Assembly (NCBI RefSeq): GCF_009755815.1
Contig: NZ_WRPK01000009.1
Coordinates: 124,001-188,000, forward strand
From: Flavisphingomonas formosensis
GTDB lineage: Bacteria > Pseudomonadota > Alphaproteobacteria > Sphingomonadales > Sphingomonadaceae
Length of the DNA stretch: 64,000 bases
Direction: 5' to 3'
Both the position numbers and the translations under genes were made by a program. Of the stretch, positions 18,503 to 26,768 are shown piece by piece. The notes beneath the pieces are model-generated. The model worked only from the letters and a program-made list of their open reading frames with translations, had not been told where the DNA came from and made no database searches. Position 1 is the first letter of the stretch. Every line of letters begins with the position of its first letter.

Positions 18503-19279
18503 TTAGGAGCGTCCATCGCCCGTCTCCTTGGCTCTACCACCATCGCGCCATTCTGCGGTCATCTCGGCGTTCTCGAAGGGACGGATCATCATTAGCACCC
18601 CGCTCCAATCACGGCCGTCAAGCCGTGCCGACTGTTCCTGGCCGGCGATAAGCAGAATGTCGTCGCGCAGCCCTTCAAACAGCGCTTGCACTCGCGCTCG
18701 CCCGGATGGGGTGAGGCGCACCATGTTCGACACATACAGCGCATCGGGCGAGCCAAAATTCTGCGAGAAGAGAAGCGGCTTCACCGTCCGCTCAAACGCA
18801 ACAGCCAATGGCCCACCGCGTCGCCAAGCGACCGAACGACGCAATTTTGCGCGGAGCATTCCCGATCGCGTCGTTTCAATCAGGCCGAGCCGTTCCAGGC
18901 GCCGAAGGTTGGCCATGAGCCGTTCGGTGGGGAAGCCGAAATCGTTTTCGAGATCGTCGCGTTGCGCGCCCTGCAGTATTGCAAAAAAAGTAAGCGCAAG
19001 GCCGCGATCGGCCGCTAGAACGCGCTCCTGAGACAGCGTGAAGCTCTCACGCGGCGCATCATCCCGCGCGACGAGGTCGCGCATGTCCACACCTACTGCG
19101 GCGCAGAGCCGGTCCAGCCTGTCGAGCGTCAAGCCTTGCCCGCGTAGCCAGCGCCGGACAGTCGGTTCTGCCACACCAAGCCGGGTTACGAGATCGCTGA
19201 CCCGGATACCGCGACCTTTCAGTTCACGCCTGAGGGCTTCCATGATCGTCGCGACCGCGGGGCCATGCTTTTGCGGCAT
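18503..19279 (-). CDS. XRE-type helix-turn-helix regulator with a winged-helix-like C-terminal part
   Basis: 258 residues from ATG 19279, which has GGGAGAAG immediately upstream; a longer in-frame start at 19336 is less likely. The N-terminal HTH is KGRGIRVSDLVTRLGVAEPT then VRRWLRGQGLTLDRL (~19-53). The middle (~85-125) has FFAILQGAQRDDLENDFGFP and LMANLRRLERLGLIE, resembling a second, MarR-like DNA-binding or dimerisation module. It is divergent from the Rieske oxygenase at 19410, and an inverted repeat lies between them, so it likely controls that operon and itself. Confidence 0.8.
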   Translation of the reverse strand: MPQKHGPAVATIMEALRRELKGRGIRVSDLVTRLGVAEPTVRRWLRGQGLTLDRLDRLCAAVGVDMRDLVARDDAPRESFTLSQERVLAADRGLALTFFAILQGAQRDDLENDFGFPTERLMANLRRLERLGLIETTRSGMLRAKLRRSVAWRRGGPLAVAFERTVKPLLFSQNFGSPDALYVSNMVRLTPSGRARVQALFEGLRDDILLIAGQEQSARLDGRDWSGVLMMIRPFENAEMTAEWRDGGRAKETGDGRS

Positions 19280-19311
19280 TTTCTTCTCCCAGATCACTAA
19301 CTGATTAAAAT

Positions 19312-19328
19312 CGATCATCGTATGATCG
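19312..19328. promoter_or_regulatory. Candidate operator between the XRE regulator and Rieske oxygenase genes
   Basis: CGATCAT-CGT-ATGATCG is a perfect 7-3-7 inverted repeat in the 130-bp divergent intergenic region. Position and symmetry fit the binding site of the adjacent HTH regulator; binding itself is inference. Confidence 0.5.
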
Positions 19329-19409
19329 CATAACATAAGACCGGGCTGTCACCGAAACGGCCGACCGCTAATCGATAGCGAACAGTCGATCGCCACAGGA
19401 TGAGGAAGC

Positions 19410-20483
19410 ATGGCAACCACGGCAGAATATAGGCTCGGCGAGTTCACCTTCCCGCGGGGCTGGTTCATGGTGACCCCTGCGAGCGAGGTCGGAAGCGGGC
19501 CGACACCGCTCCGCATGTTCGGCCGCGACCTCGTCATCTATCGCGGCGAATCCGGCCGCGCGGTGCTGCTCGACGCCTATTGCCCGCACATGCAGGCACA
19601 TCTCGCGGCGGAGCAGACCTCCGGCGCTGCGGCCAACCGGATCGAGGGGGATTCGATCCGCTGCCCCTATCATGCCTGGCGTTTCGGATCGGACGGGCGC
19701 TGCGACCATGTACCCTATTTCAAAGGGCCGCTGCCACCTGCGGCGAAGGTGCGGTCCTATCCGGTCGAAGAGCGGTTCGGCTGTGTCTTCGCCTGGCACG
19801 ATCCGGAGGAAGGCGCGCCGGATTATGCGCTGCCCGCGCTGCCCGAGTGGGACGACCCTTATTGGGTGCGCTGCACGTTCGACGATCTCGGGACCATTCC
19901 CGTGCATCCGCAGGAGATCGTCGACAATATCGGCGACGCCCGCCACTTCGGGCCGATCCACGGTCAGATCATGGCCTATTTCGACAATATCTTCGACGGC
20001 GTCACTGCGCGGCAACGCTCCGGCGGCGGCCATGAGACGATGACCACGAGCGAGGACGGCATCCTCGAAAGCGACGCGACCTATACCGGGCCGGGGATCC
20101 TGATCGCGCGCTACAGCGGCGAGACCGATGCGGTGCAGATCATCCTGCACACGCCCAAGGAGGATGGCGTCACACAGATCTGGCACGGCCTGATCACGCG
20201 CGGCCAGTCGGTGCCGCACAGCGAGGCCGACCTGGCGATGAACAAGTCCTATCATGATCTCGGCCTCGCCGCCTTCGCGCAGGATTTTGCGATCTGGCGC
20301 ACCAAGGGGCCGGCGATCCATATCCTGCGCCTGCCGACCGACGGACCCTTCCCGCGCTCGCGCGCTTGGTATCGCCAGTTTTACAATCCGCGGGCGCAGG
20401 CGGCGGAGTATCAGGCGCGAGCCAACGGCGTCCATTACACCAGCGGCGTAGCCGGAGCGCCCGATCTTCATGCAGCCGAATAG
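19410..20483 (+). CDS. Rieske non-heme iron oxygenase, KshA-like
   Basis: 357 residues. Rieske ligands are C58-x-H60 and C85-x2-H88 (YCPHMQAHL and CPYHAW). The iron motif EIVDNIGDARHFGPIHG supplies D176, H179 and H184. Length and the N-x2-D-x2-H-x4-H pattern match the 3-ketosteroid 9-alpha-hydroxylase oxygenase (KshA) group of single-component-type oxygenases. It heads an operon with an SDR, a SnoaL protein and a PhyH dioxygenase. Electron donors are not encoded nearby. The substrate may be a steroid, terpenoid or other polycyclic alcohol/ketone; this is inferred only from family. Confidence 0.9.
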   Translation: MATTAEYRLGEFTFPRGWFMVTPASEVGSGPTPLRMFGRDLVIYRGESGRAVLLDAYCPHMQAHLAAEQTSGAAANRIEGDSIRCPYHAWRFGSDGRCDHVPYFKGPLPPAAKVRSYPVEERFGCVFAWHDPEEGAPDYALPALPEWDDPYWVRCTFDDLGTIPVHPQEIVDNIGDARHFGPIHGQIMAYFDNIFDGVTARQRSGGGHETMTTSEDGILESDATYTGPGILIARYSGETDAVQIILHTPKEDGVTQIWHGLITRGQSVPHSEADLAMNKSYHDLGLAAFAQDFAIWRTKGPAIHILRLPTDGPFPRSRAWYRQFYNPRAQAAEYQARANGVHYTSGVAGAPDLHAAE

Positions 20484-20508
20484 AAAGTGACCTGAGAGGA
20501 GTTGTCGA

Positions 20509-21282
20509 GTGATTGAACGTGATTTCCCGGAGGGCGCAGTTGCGCTGTTCGGCGGTAGCGGGGGCATCGGCAGGGGTGTCGCAGTCGACTTCGCGCGCGC
20601 GGGCGTCGATGTCGCTATCTTCTACCGTTCGAAGCGGGACGTAGCCGAGGAAGCCGCTGCCGAGATCATAGCGCTTGGCCGCAAGGCGACGATCCACCAA
20701 GCAGATGTGCGCGAACTCGCCCAGGTGGAAGCCGGCTTTGCTGACGCGATCGCGGCGCACAGCCGCATTCATACTCTCGTTTGGGGCGCGGGTCCGGTGG
20801 TGCAGCAGCTTCAAATCGCGAGTTGGACGCCCGATTTGTTTCGCACATCGATCGAGATCGAGGCGTTCGGCTTTTACAACGCCGCACGAACTGCAATCCC
20901 GCATTTCCGCTCGCACGGCGGTGGCTCCTTTGTTCATCTGGGCTCGGCGGGGCACGACTGGTGGCCGCATCTCGACGGCCTCTCGGTGGCGCCCAAGGCG
21001 GTCAACGAAGCATTGATCAAAGGAATTGCGAAAGAGGAGGGCGTGCACGAGATCCGCGCCAACTCCGTGCTGGTGGGTGTCATCGATGCCGGTCAATTCA
21101 AGATCGGACAGGAAGAAGGCTATTTCGACGAGGCTTGGGAAGCCGCAGTGAAGGCGATGCTGCCCATCAAGCGGTGGGGGAAGGCAGCGGACATCGGACG
21201 TGCGTGTGTCTATCTCGCATCGAACGACGCCAACTATATCACAGGCCAGACCATTTCGGTTGCAGGAGGCTTCGGTGTCTGA
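20509..21282 (+). CDS. SDR-like protein lacking the catalytic tyrosine
   Basis: 257 residues from GTG 20509, RBS GAGAGGAG. The cofactor motif GGSGGIGRG (~15-23) is intact. The NNAG position reads WGAG and the Ser is present in HLGSAG, but the YxxxK position reads LSVAPK: Ser replaces Tyr, Lys is kept. The codon is TCG, two changes from a Tyr codon, so it is not a simple sequencing error. The C-terminus is normal (YITGQTISVAGGFG). It may use another acid, have a different reaction, or be a binding/regulatory protein. It overlaps the next gene by 8 bp. Confidence 0.85.
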   Translation: MIERDFPEGAVALFGGSGGIGRGVAVDFARAGVDVAIFYRSKRDVAEEAAAEIIALGRKATIHQADVRELAQVEAGFADAIAAHSRIHTLVWGAGPVVQQLQIASWTPDLFRTSIEIEAFGFYNAARTAIPHFRSHGGGSFVHLGSAGHDWWPHLDGLSVAPKAVNEALIKGIAKEEGVHEIRANSVLVGVIDAGQFKIGQEEGYFDEAWEAAVKAMLPIKRWGKAADIGRACVYLASNDANYITGQTISVAGGFGV

Positions 21283-21835
21283 GTCGCCGACACTGTGCCC
21301 ACGTCCCCTGCCCGACGATGAGGTGATCAATCAGGCCGTACTGCGGCGTTTGGTCGACGCATATGGTCATGCGGTGGATCGGCGGGACTACGCACTGCTG
21401 CGCACGCTCTACCACGACGACGGCATCGATGATCATAGTCCTTACTTCGTAGGCGCCGCGTCCGACTACATCGACTGGCTGCCTTCGATGATGGCGAACT
21501 GGTCGGCGACATCGCATGTCATGCTGAGCACCCTGTTCTTGATCGACGGTGACCAGGCGGAAGGCATCGTAAATGCCCGCGCCTGGCATCTCACCACCGA
21601 TCACAAACGCGAGTTCATAGCCTGGGGACGCTATGCAGACCGCTATGAGCGCCGGGACGGCGCGTGGCGTTTCGCGCACCGTTTCTTCGTGCTCGATTCC
21701 ATCGAGGATCGCAGTGTGGGAGCCGTTGATGACTTCGGCTCGACCGGTGTGGCGATCGGCGCGGCCGGAGCAGATGATCCTACATACGGTCGATTGCACA
21801 TGTTCGCCGCGGACCGTGCAGCCCGCGAAACATGA
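21275..21835 (+). CDS. SnoaL-like / NTF2-fold protein
   Basis: 186 residues from GTG 21275, with AGGAGG 5 bases upstream and inside the end of the SDR gene, indicating translational coupling. Sequence YGHAVDRRDYALLRTLYHDD then GIDDHSPYFVGAASDYIDWL and ATSHVMLSTLFLIDGD is the typical SnoaL_4/limonene-epoxide-hydrolase-like cone fold, with the conserved His of the pocket. Such proteins act as isomerases, dehydratases or hydrolases, or as non-catalytic partners in steroid and aromatic pathways. Exact role unknown. Confidence 0.85.
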   Translation: MSESPTLCPRPLPDDEVINQAVLRRLVDAYGHAVDRRDYALLRTLYHDDGIDDHSPYFVGAASDYIDWLPSMMANWSATSHVMLSTLFLIDGDQAEGIVNARAWHLTTDHKREFIAWGRYADRYERRDGAWRFAHRFFVLDSIEDRSVGAVDDFGSTGVAIGAAGADDPTYGRLHMFAADRAARET

Positions 21836-21877
21836 ACTGCACCGAGTTCAGCACATAAGCAACAACAGGAAGAGCGA

Positions 21878-22804
21878 TTGAAAGTGCTAGACACACCCAC
21901 CGAGGCCGAAATATCGACCAGCGATTTTGAAGAGGGCGTCCAAAACATTCGGCAGTTTGGATATACGGTGCATCGAAACTTCCTGTCGTCGGATCTTCGC
22001 GAAGCGCTGTGGGACCGACTTGACGAGCAGGCGCGGATGGAGCGCCATCATGGCCTCGCCGAGCTTTCTGAAGAAGGCCATGCCGGCAACGACGCCTTTA
22101 TCGGAGCGGCCGACGAAGCAAGACCGCCGGCCTATCAGAAGGTCAGCTTCCTACCGAACAAGGGCAGAGTGTTCCGTGATTTGATGCTTCACCCTGTCGC
22201 GCTGACCTATTGCGAGCGGATGTTCGAAGGACAGCCCTTCGTGCTTAGCTCGCAAACCGGAATGATCCTGCGTACGGGTGGTGCGCGTCAGGTGCTTCAC
22301 GTCGATCAGCAGCCGGTCCCCTTTCGAACACCATTTCCGATCTTGATAAACGTCATGAGCTGTCTCAGCGACTATGAGCCGGATATGGGATCGACAAGGA
22401 TCATCCCCGGCAGTCACAACCTGAGCTCACCCGATTTTACAAAGCCCTACGACACGTTAGTGGACAGCAGTGGCGGCGAGTTGCACGCGGTGCGGGCGGA
22501 AGCCGGGTCAGCGGTCATCTGGGAAAGTCGCACCTGGCACTCCCAATGGTTCTCACAATCGCAGGCGCAGCGTCGTTCGATCGCAACCGTCTACTGCGTG
22601 CACTTCTACAGACCACAGGACAATTATCCTGCATTGGTGCACGACGAAGTGTATCCCAAGCTCACCGACGATGAAAAGCGAATGATGGGCTTCGACGCAT
22701 ATGGTTCGGCATATGGCCGATTTGAACCGCGCTCACGCTACGATCCGCGGGGCAACGTTAACTTTCACAGACGCTTTACTCCGGAAATGCATAGAGGTGC
22801 TTGA
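21878..22804 (+). CDS. Phytanoyl-CoA dioxygenase (PhyH) family Fe(II)/2-oxoglutarate oxygenase
   Basis: 308 residues from TTG 21878, with AGGAAGAG upstream. The double-stranded beta-helix metal motif is visible: HVDQQPVPF (HxD, ~140) and TWHSQWFS (distal His, ~219), with RIIPGSHNL between and an Arg in QRRSIA for 2-oxoglutarate. It is the last gene of the Rieske-SDR-SnoaL set, 42 bp after SnoaL. It would hydroxylate a C-H bond of the same substrate class. Confidence 0.88.
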   Translation: MKVLDTPTEAEISTSDFEEGVQNIRQFGYTVHRNFLSSDLREALWDRLDEQARMERHHGLAELSEEGHAGNDAFIGAADEARPPAYQKVSFLPNKGRVFRDLMLHPVALTYCERMFEGQPFVLSSQTGMILRTGGARQVLHVDQQPVPFRTPFPILINVMSCLSDYEPDMGSTRIIPGSHNLSSPDFTKPYDTLVDSSGGELHAVRAEAGSAVIWESRTWHSQWFSQSQAQRRSIATVYCVHFYRPQDNYPALVHDEVYPKLTDDEKRMMGFDAYGSAYGRFEPRSRYDPRGNVNFHRRFTPEMHRGA

Positions 22805-22888
22805 TCCTTTCCAGGGGCGCCGGGAGGGCGGCAAGTTTGCGCCGGGACTATGCGTTCGCCGAGACGGCGTTCGTTTCGCGGGCGGCGG

Positions 22889-23101
22889 TTAGGATGCGCG
22901 GCTATATCGCGAACGTCGCCTCGATCGGGGCGCTCGGGATGATGCCGACACAGGCACCCTATAGGCCGGCACCTCGACGCCGCGTTCGATGTATTTGCAG
23001 ACGGTCTTGGGATCGCGGCCCGTCCGCCGAGCGATCGCCGCCACCGACAGCCCCTGCCGGTGCAACTCCAGTATCATCATGGCTTCTCCAAGTCGGATCA
23101 T
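22889..23101 (-). pseudogene. istA: IS21-family transposase (IstA) N-terminal relic
   Basis: From ATG 23101 the minus strand reads MIRLGEAMMILELHRQGLSV then AAIARRTGRDPKTVCKYIER, the N-terminal HTH of IS21 IstA. After GVEVPAY it turns into unrelated arginine-rich sequence, so only ~45 residues remain of about 500. No IstB is present. The perfect 42-bp palindrome at 23143-23184 lies just upstream. On the other side (22805-22888) no gene is recognised. Confidence 0.75.
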
Positions 23102-23142
23102 CGGCACCGCCTCCCGTGGGAGGTCTGCGCGCCGATTTTGGC

Positions 23143-23184
23143 GTTGCCCAATGAGCCGGGGTTAACCCCGGCTCATTGGGCAAC
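23143..23184. repeat. Perfect 42-bp palindrome
   Basis: GTTGCCCAATGAGCCGGGG then TT|AA then the exact complement, without spacer or mismatch. It lies upstream of the IS21 relic. There is no adjoining T-run. Its size and perfection match the 40-bp palindrome at 17311-17350, which also abuts a transposase relic; the sequences of the two differ. Confidence 0.95.
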
Positions 23185-23352
23185 CAGCTCCAACAATCAG
23201 GGAATTTTCAAAGCCCACTTTCGCGGAGAATTACACGCCCAATGACAGAAGGCATGGTGGTGAAGCCGCTCTGATCTGATCCCGGAAAACTGGATCGCTT
23301 GGAGTTAGAGTTTTTCGCCGTAAACTCCCTTGGCTGGGAGGAGCGAAGAACG

Positions 23353-23619
23353 ATGAAGGCATCCAGATTCTCAGACGCCCAGAAGACGTTTATTCTGAAG
23401 CAGGGAGCGGACGGCGTTCCCGTCGCGGACATCTACCGCAAGGCAGGGATCAGCCAGGCGACCTACTTCAACTGGAAGAAGAAATACGACGGCATGCTGC
23501 CACCGGAGATGCGCCGGTTGAAGCAGCTCGAGGACGAGAATTCCAAGCTGCGCAAGCTCGTGGCGGACCTGTCGCTCGACAAGGAGATGCTGCAGGATGT
23601 CATCCGCCGAAAGTTGTGA
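23353..23619 (+). CDS. IS3-family OrfA
   Basis: 88 residues from ATG 23353: MKASRFSDAQKTFILKQGAD, an HTH_Tnp_1 helix-turn-helix (SQATYFNWKKKYDGM) and a C-terminal leucine-zipper-like region (LKQLEDENSKLRKLVADLSL). It provides DNA binding for the transposase. Its stop overlaps the orfB start by 4 bp, the site where a programmed frameshift would make the OrfAB fusion. Confidence 0.92.
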   Translation: MKASRFSDAQKTFILKQGADGVPVADIYRKAGISQATYFNWKKKYDGMLPPEMRRLKQLEDENSKLRKLVADLSLDKEMLQDVIRRKL

Positions 23620-24455
23620 GGCCTGCTCGTAAACGCGAGCTGGTGAACGGGGTTCGCAGTGACTGGGGCGTGTCGATCCGCCGGGCTTGCCGGGTTCTGG
23701 AGATGGACACCTCGACCTACCACTACAAATCCCGCCGCCGCGAGCAGGCCGGCATTGAAGCCCGCATCCGCGAGATCTGCGAGACGCGCGTCCGCTACGG
23801 GTATCGCCGCGTCCACGTTCTTCTCCGCCGTGAAGGTTGGGAGATCAACATGAAGCGAACGCATAGGATTTACAACGAGTTGGGTCTCCAGCTCCGCAAC
23901 AAGACGCCCAAGCGCAGGGTGAAGGCAAAGCTGAGGGAAGACCGCTGCGCGGCCTCCCGTGTGAATGATGTTTGGGCCATGGACTTCGTCCATGACCAGC
24001 TGGCGACGGGTCGGAAGATCCGCGTACTGACGGTGGTCGACACGTTCTCGCGGTTCTCACCGGCGCTGGATCCGCGCTTCAGTTACCGCGGCGAAGATGT
24101 CGTCCAGACCCTCCAGGCGACCTGTGCCGTGGTCGGCTATCCGAAGACGATCCGGGTCGACCAGGGCTCCGAGTTCATCAGCCGGGACTTGGACCTGTGG
24201 GCGTACGCGAACGACGTCACTCTGGACTTCTCTCGGCCCGGCAAGCCGACGGACAATGCCTACATCGAAGCGTTCAACGGGCGCTTCCGGTCCGAGTGCC
24301 TGAACACCCACTGGTTCCTGACGCTTGCAGATGCCCGCGAAAAGTTGGAGGAGTGGCGCAGATACTACAACGAGGATCGGCCGCACGGTGCCATCGGCAA
24401 CAAGCCCCCGATCACGCTCATGAATCCCGGTGACGCACCCAGCCCGTCACCGTGA
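23616..24455 (+). CDS. IS3-family OrfB transposase (DDE)
   Basis: 279 residues from GTG 23616. HTH_21 segment GYRRVHVLLRREGW, then the rve integrase core with WAMDFVHDQ (first Asp), IRVDQGSEF (second Asp) and DNAYIEAFNGRFRSECL (Glu, K/R). It looks intact, so the element may still be active. Confidence 0.92.
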   Translation: MRPARKRELVNGVRSDWGVSIRRACRVLEMDTSTYHYKSRRREQAGIEARIREICETRVRYGYRRVHVLLRREGWEINMKRTHRIYNELGLQLRNKTPKRRVKAKLREDRCAASRVNDVWAMDFVHDQLATGRKIRVLTVVDTFSRFSPALDPRFSYRGEDVVQTLQATCAVVGYPKTIRVDQGSEFISRDLDLWAYANDVTLDFSRPGKPTDNAYIEAFNGRFRSECLNTHWFLTLADAREKLEEWRRYYNEDRPHGAIGNKPPITLMNPGDAPSPSP

Positions 24456-24558
24456 ACCTGGCCGGGAAACTCTAACCCCGGGTGGTCCAGACAATGGTAT
24501 CGGATCAGCCAGGCGGAAAACTCTAGAGCCGGGCGATCCAAAGTTGGGTAGCAGTGCA

Positions 24559-24609
24559 TATCAGGCCGGACTCTAATCACTCTTGGAGGAAAATCAGGGG
24601 GTCACGTCA
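24559..24609. mobile_element. Solo end of a second IS3-type element
   Basis: Positions 24573-24609 (CTAATCACTCTTGGAGG then AAAATCAGGGGGTCACGTCA) match 54694-54730 with one mismatch. The preceding TATCAGGCCGGAC (24559-24571) matches 53830-53842. So this is the terminal ~50 bp of the same IS3 element that cuts bamA at 53.5 kb. Here the element body is lost; the remaining end interrupts the IS110 transposase coding sequence. Confidence 0.75.
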
Positions 24610-25311
24610 GTCGGGCGCGAATGCCAGGATCGCGCCGGCGGTGACCGGACCGACGCCCGGCACGCCACAGAGGCGGCGCATGTCCTCGCTGACCCGCGAC
24701 GTGTCGCGAAGTCCGCGCGTCAGATCATCGATCTTCTGGGTAAGCAACTCGATCTGCTCGAGAAAGAGCCGGACGATATCCGTCACGCTGGTGGGCACCG
24801 TGTCGCCTGCCTCGGCGAGCGTACCGGTCACGGCTTTAAGATGTGCTGGGCCTTGCGGAAAGACCAGGCCGAACTCCGCCAGATGGCCACGCAATGCGTT
24901 GATCAGCTGCGTGCGCTGCCGGACGAAACATTGATGGGTTCGGAACGACACGGCCCTTGCCTGATGCTCGGCGCTCTTCACCGCCACGTAGTGAATGTTC
25001 GGACGCAGAGCCGCCTCGGCGATCGCCGCCGCGCCGGCTGCGTCGTTCTTCTGCCGCTTGACGAACGGCTTCACATAGATCGGCGGGATCAACCTCACGT
25101 CATGTCCGTGACTCTGGGCACATCGGCCCCAGAAGTGACTCGTGGCGCAGGCTTCCATCGCCACGATGCATGGTTGCTGCGTGCCGAGCAGCTGTTCGAG
25201 CTTCGCTCGTGAAACCGTCCGGTTGAATAGAACCGCCCCGCCCGGATCTGTCGCGCACACCTGAAAGCTGCGCTTTGCCAGGTCGATCGCAAGGATATGA
25301 ACGTCTGCCAT
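24607..25311 (-). pseudogene. IS110-family transposase, C-terminally truncated by an IS end
   Basis: From ATG 25311 (GGAG 7 bases upstream) the protein starts MADVHILAIDLAKRSFQVCA, with the DEDD-type N-terminal domain (first Asp in AIDLAK, Glu in AMEACATSH). It reaches VPGVGPVTAGAILAFAPD of the Transposase_20 domain and stops after 234 residues at a TGA supplied by the inserted IS3 end. Normal members have about 340 residues; the catalytic Ser region is missing, so it should be inactive. Confidence 0.88.
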
Positions 25312-25777
25312 ATGCCATCTCCTTCCACGGCGCCAAAATGGCCCTGGTCGGCATCTTACGACGCCTCCGAAGGGGGCATCCACGGCATCAGTTCAGTGGG
25401 TGGGTTTGGCTTTGGTTCGAGTGGTCATGTTCTGCTCCTTTGGTGGTCCGCCGCGAGACCATCTCGCGGCTTAGTGAGGAGTATGAGAAGGCAGGCCACC
25501 GAGCCGAGGGTCACACCCCGCGTTGCGCCCGGAGGGAGCGGAGCTGCACAAGCCCGACCTGGCGGGCGCTGGGTTTACCCTTGGCGGGCCTGCCTTAGAC
25601 GCTCATCCACGAGAAGCCGTGATGGTCTTGCAAAGGGCACCGGCAGGGCATGGCCATGCAAACCCAAGCCCCCATCCACCCTATCCCCGATGCATCCGTA
25701 TCGGCGATGGTTCATGACCCCTGATATGGCAACGGAGCTATAGTCGACGCATGCAACAGACAAAGGAGGCATCCGCC
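25312..25777. other. 466 bp upstream of the IS110 gene
   Basis: No supported coding sequence. It probably includes the IS110 non-coding end (in this family the regulatory/bridge RNA region is outside the ORF). A hairpin GCCGCGAGA-CCA-TCTCGCGGC lies at 25450-25470. The element boundary cannot be fixed because IS110 elements lack inverted repeats. Confidence 0.4.
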
Positions 25778-25945
25778 ATGGCGCGGCATGCGGTCGCATT
25801 GATGCGGGAAGCGTTGGATTTGCTGGACGCGGCAGAGGCGACGGAGGTCGCCTGCCATCTCAGCTTGGCGCTGGATATCGCCGAAGAGCAGGGACTGGGC
25901 GGCGATTCGTCGGAGTCACCAGCTAGGCACAATCTGAAGGATTGA
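25778..25945 (+). CDS. Small hypothetical protein
   Basis: 55 residues from ATG 25778, preceded by AAGGAGG at 25761-25767; an ATG at 25751 is also in frame. MARHAVALMREALDLLDAAE is an amphipathic helix, with another helix following (CHLSLALDIAEEQ). Acidic, soluble, without a named domain. Similar short helical hairpins occur as unnamed proteins in sphingomonads. It precedes the ParDE module but need not belong to it. Confidence 0.45.
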   Translation: MARHAVALMREALDLLDAAEATEVACHLSLALDIAEEQGLGGDSSESPARHNLKD

Positions 25946-25991
25946 AGGGCTTGCCACGCCACCTTCGGATGCCCCTCTGCGCCATTAGAAA

Positions 25992-26033
25992 TTGACAAAC
26001 TTTGCCAAAACGGTATCCTACTGCAGAGGTAGG
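25992..26033 (+). promoter_or_regulatory. Promoter and candidate operator of parDE
   Basis: TTGACA (25992-25997), 16 bp, TATCCT (26014-26019) is a good sigma-70 promoter. CCTAC-N7-GTAGG (26017-26033) overlaps its -10 region and leads to the start codon, fitting autoregulation by the ParD antitoxin. Confidence 0.55.
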
Positions 26034-26041
26034 AGTTTCGA

Positions 26042-26284
26042 ATGGCGACGATGAACATCTCTTTGCCCGACCCCATGAAGCTGTGGGTAGAGGGGCAAGC
26101 GGAGACCGGCCGATACAGTAACGCCAGTGATTATGTGCGTGACCTGATCCGGCGCGATCAGGAGCGTGCCACAAAAATCGCATCCATGCAGGCCCTTATC
26201 GATGAGGGACGGGCCAGCGGGATCAGCACGCGTAGCGTTGATGCGATCTTTGCTGATGCCGTGGCACGCTCGCAGGGGAATTGA
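26042..26284 (+). CDS. parD: ParD-type antitoxin (ribbon-helix-helix)
   Basis: 80 residues: MATMNISLPDPMKLWVEGQA, then GRYSNASDYVRDLIRRDQER. The N-terminal beta strand and RHH fold bind DNA; the C-terminal tail wraps the toxin. Its TGA overlaps the ATG of the toxin (TGATG), the usual coupling. Preceded by its own promoter and inverted repeat. Confidence 0.92.
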   Translation: MATMNISLPDPMKLWVEGQAETGRYSNASDYVRDLIRRDQERATKIASMQALIDEGRASGISTRSVDAIFADAVARSQGN

Positions 26285-26583
26285 TGCCTTCCTTCAAACT
26301 GTCGGGTAAAGCAGAGCGCGACCTTGAAGCGATTGCAGTCTACACGGTCGAAACATTCGGGATCGAGCAAGCCCTTGCCTATCGCGATGGGCTGATCCGC
26401 AGCTTCGAGTTCCTGGTGGAGAACCCGAGGTCAGTGCGGTTGCGTCGTGAGTTGACACCGCCGGTGCGCGCGCACCGATTTCAATCCCATCTCATTTTTT
26501 ACGATATGCTGTCCGACGGCGGCATTCTCATCCTGCGCGTCCGCCATGGGCGAGAGGATTGGCTGAACGACATGGAAGAATAA
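26284..26583 (+). CDS. parE: ParE/RelE-superfamily toxin
   Basis: 99 residues from ATG 26284: MPSFKLSGKAERDLEAIAVY with the RelE/ParE fold, ending in LIFYDMLSDGGILILRVRHGRED. This C-terminal RVRHGR.D segment is typical of ParE gyrase-targeting toxins. It appears complete, so the module should be functional. Confidence 0.92.
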   Translation: MPSFKLSGKAERDLEAIAVYTVETFGIEQALAYRDGLIRSFEFLVENPRSVRLRRELTPPVRAHRFQSHLIFYDMLSDGGILILRVRHGREDWLNDMEE

Positions 26584-26768
26584 GCGCGCATGGCTGCGCG
26601 AATCCGTTAGCGGCGATGGCCGCGCCCCCCTTCGGGTCGTCTGATGGCCACCATGCCTCCGGTTCCTCCGGCATTTCGCGAAGCGGCGGACCAGCCGTGC
26701 GGTTTCCCTATCGCCGCTCGGCGCATGCACCAGCCCCTGTTCAGGGGCGTTTCGGCGCATGCTGAGAT

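Larger units (their letters stand above)
23291..24540 (+). mobile_element. IS3-family (IS407-like) insertion sequence
   Basis: Two overlapping transposase ORFs are bounded by inverted repeats. The left end at 23291 starts TGGATCGC and contains TAGAGTTTTTCGCC. The right end at 24512-24540 is its imperfect complement (23 of 29 positions identical). A second right-end-like sequence lies at 24460-24489, just after orfB, in the same orientation (about 20 of 27 positions), so the element could also end there. No target duplication is seen (AAAC versus AAGT or GACA), which suggests later rearrangement. Confidence 0.8.

Noticed and set aside
22805-22950. Possible SDR fragment (YIANVASIGALGMMP) before the IS21 relic
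   Set aside because: Only about 15 residues resemble the SDR NVSS segment; no start, cofactor motif or YxxxK, so chance similarity cannot be excluded.
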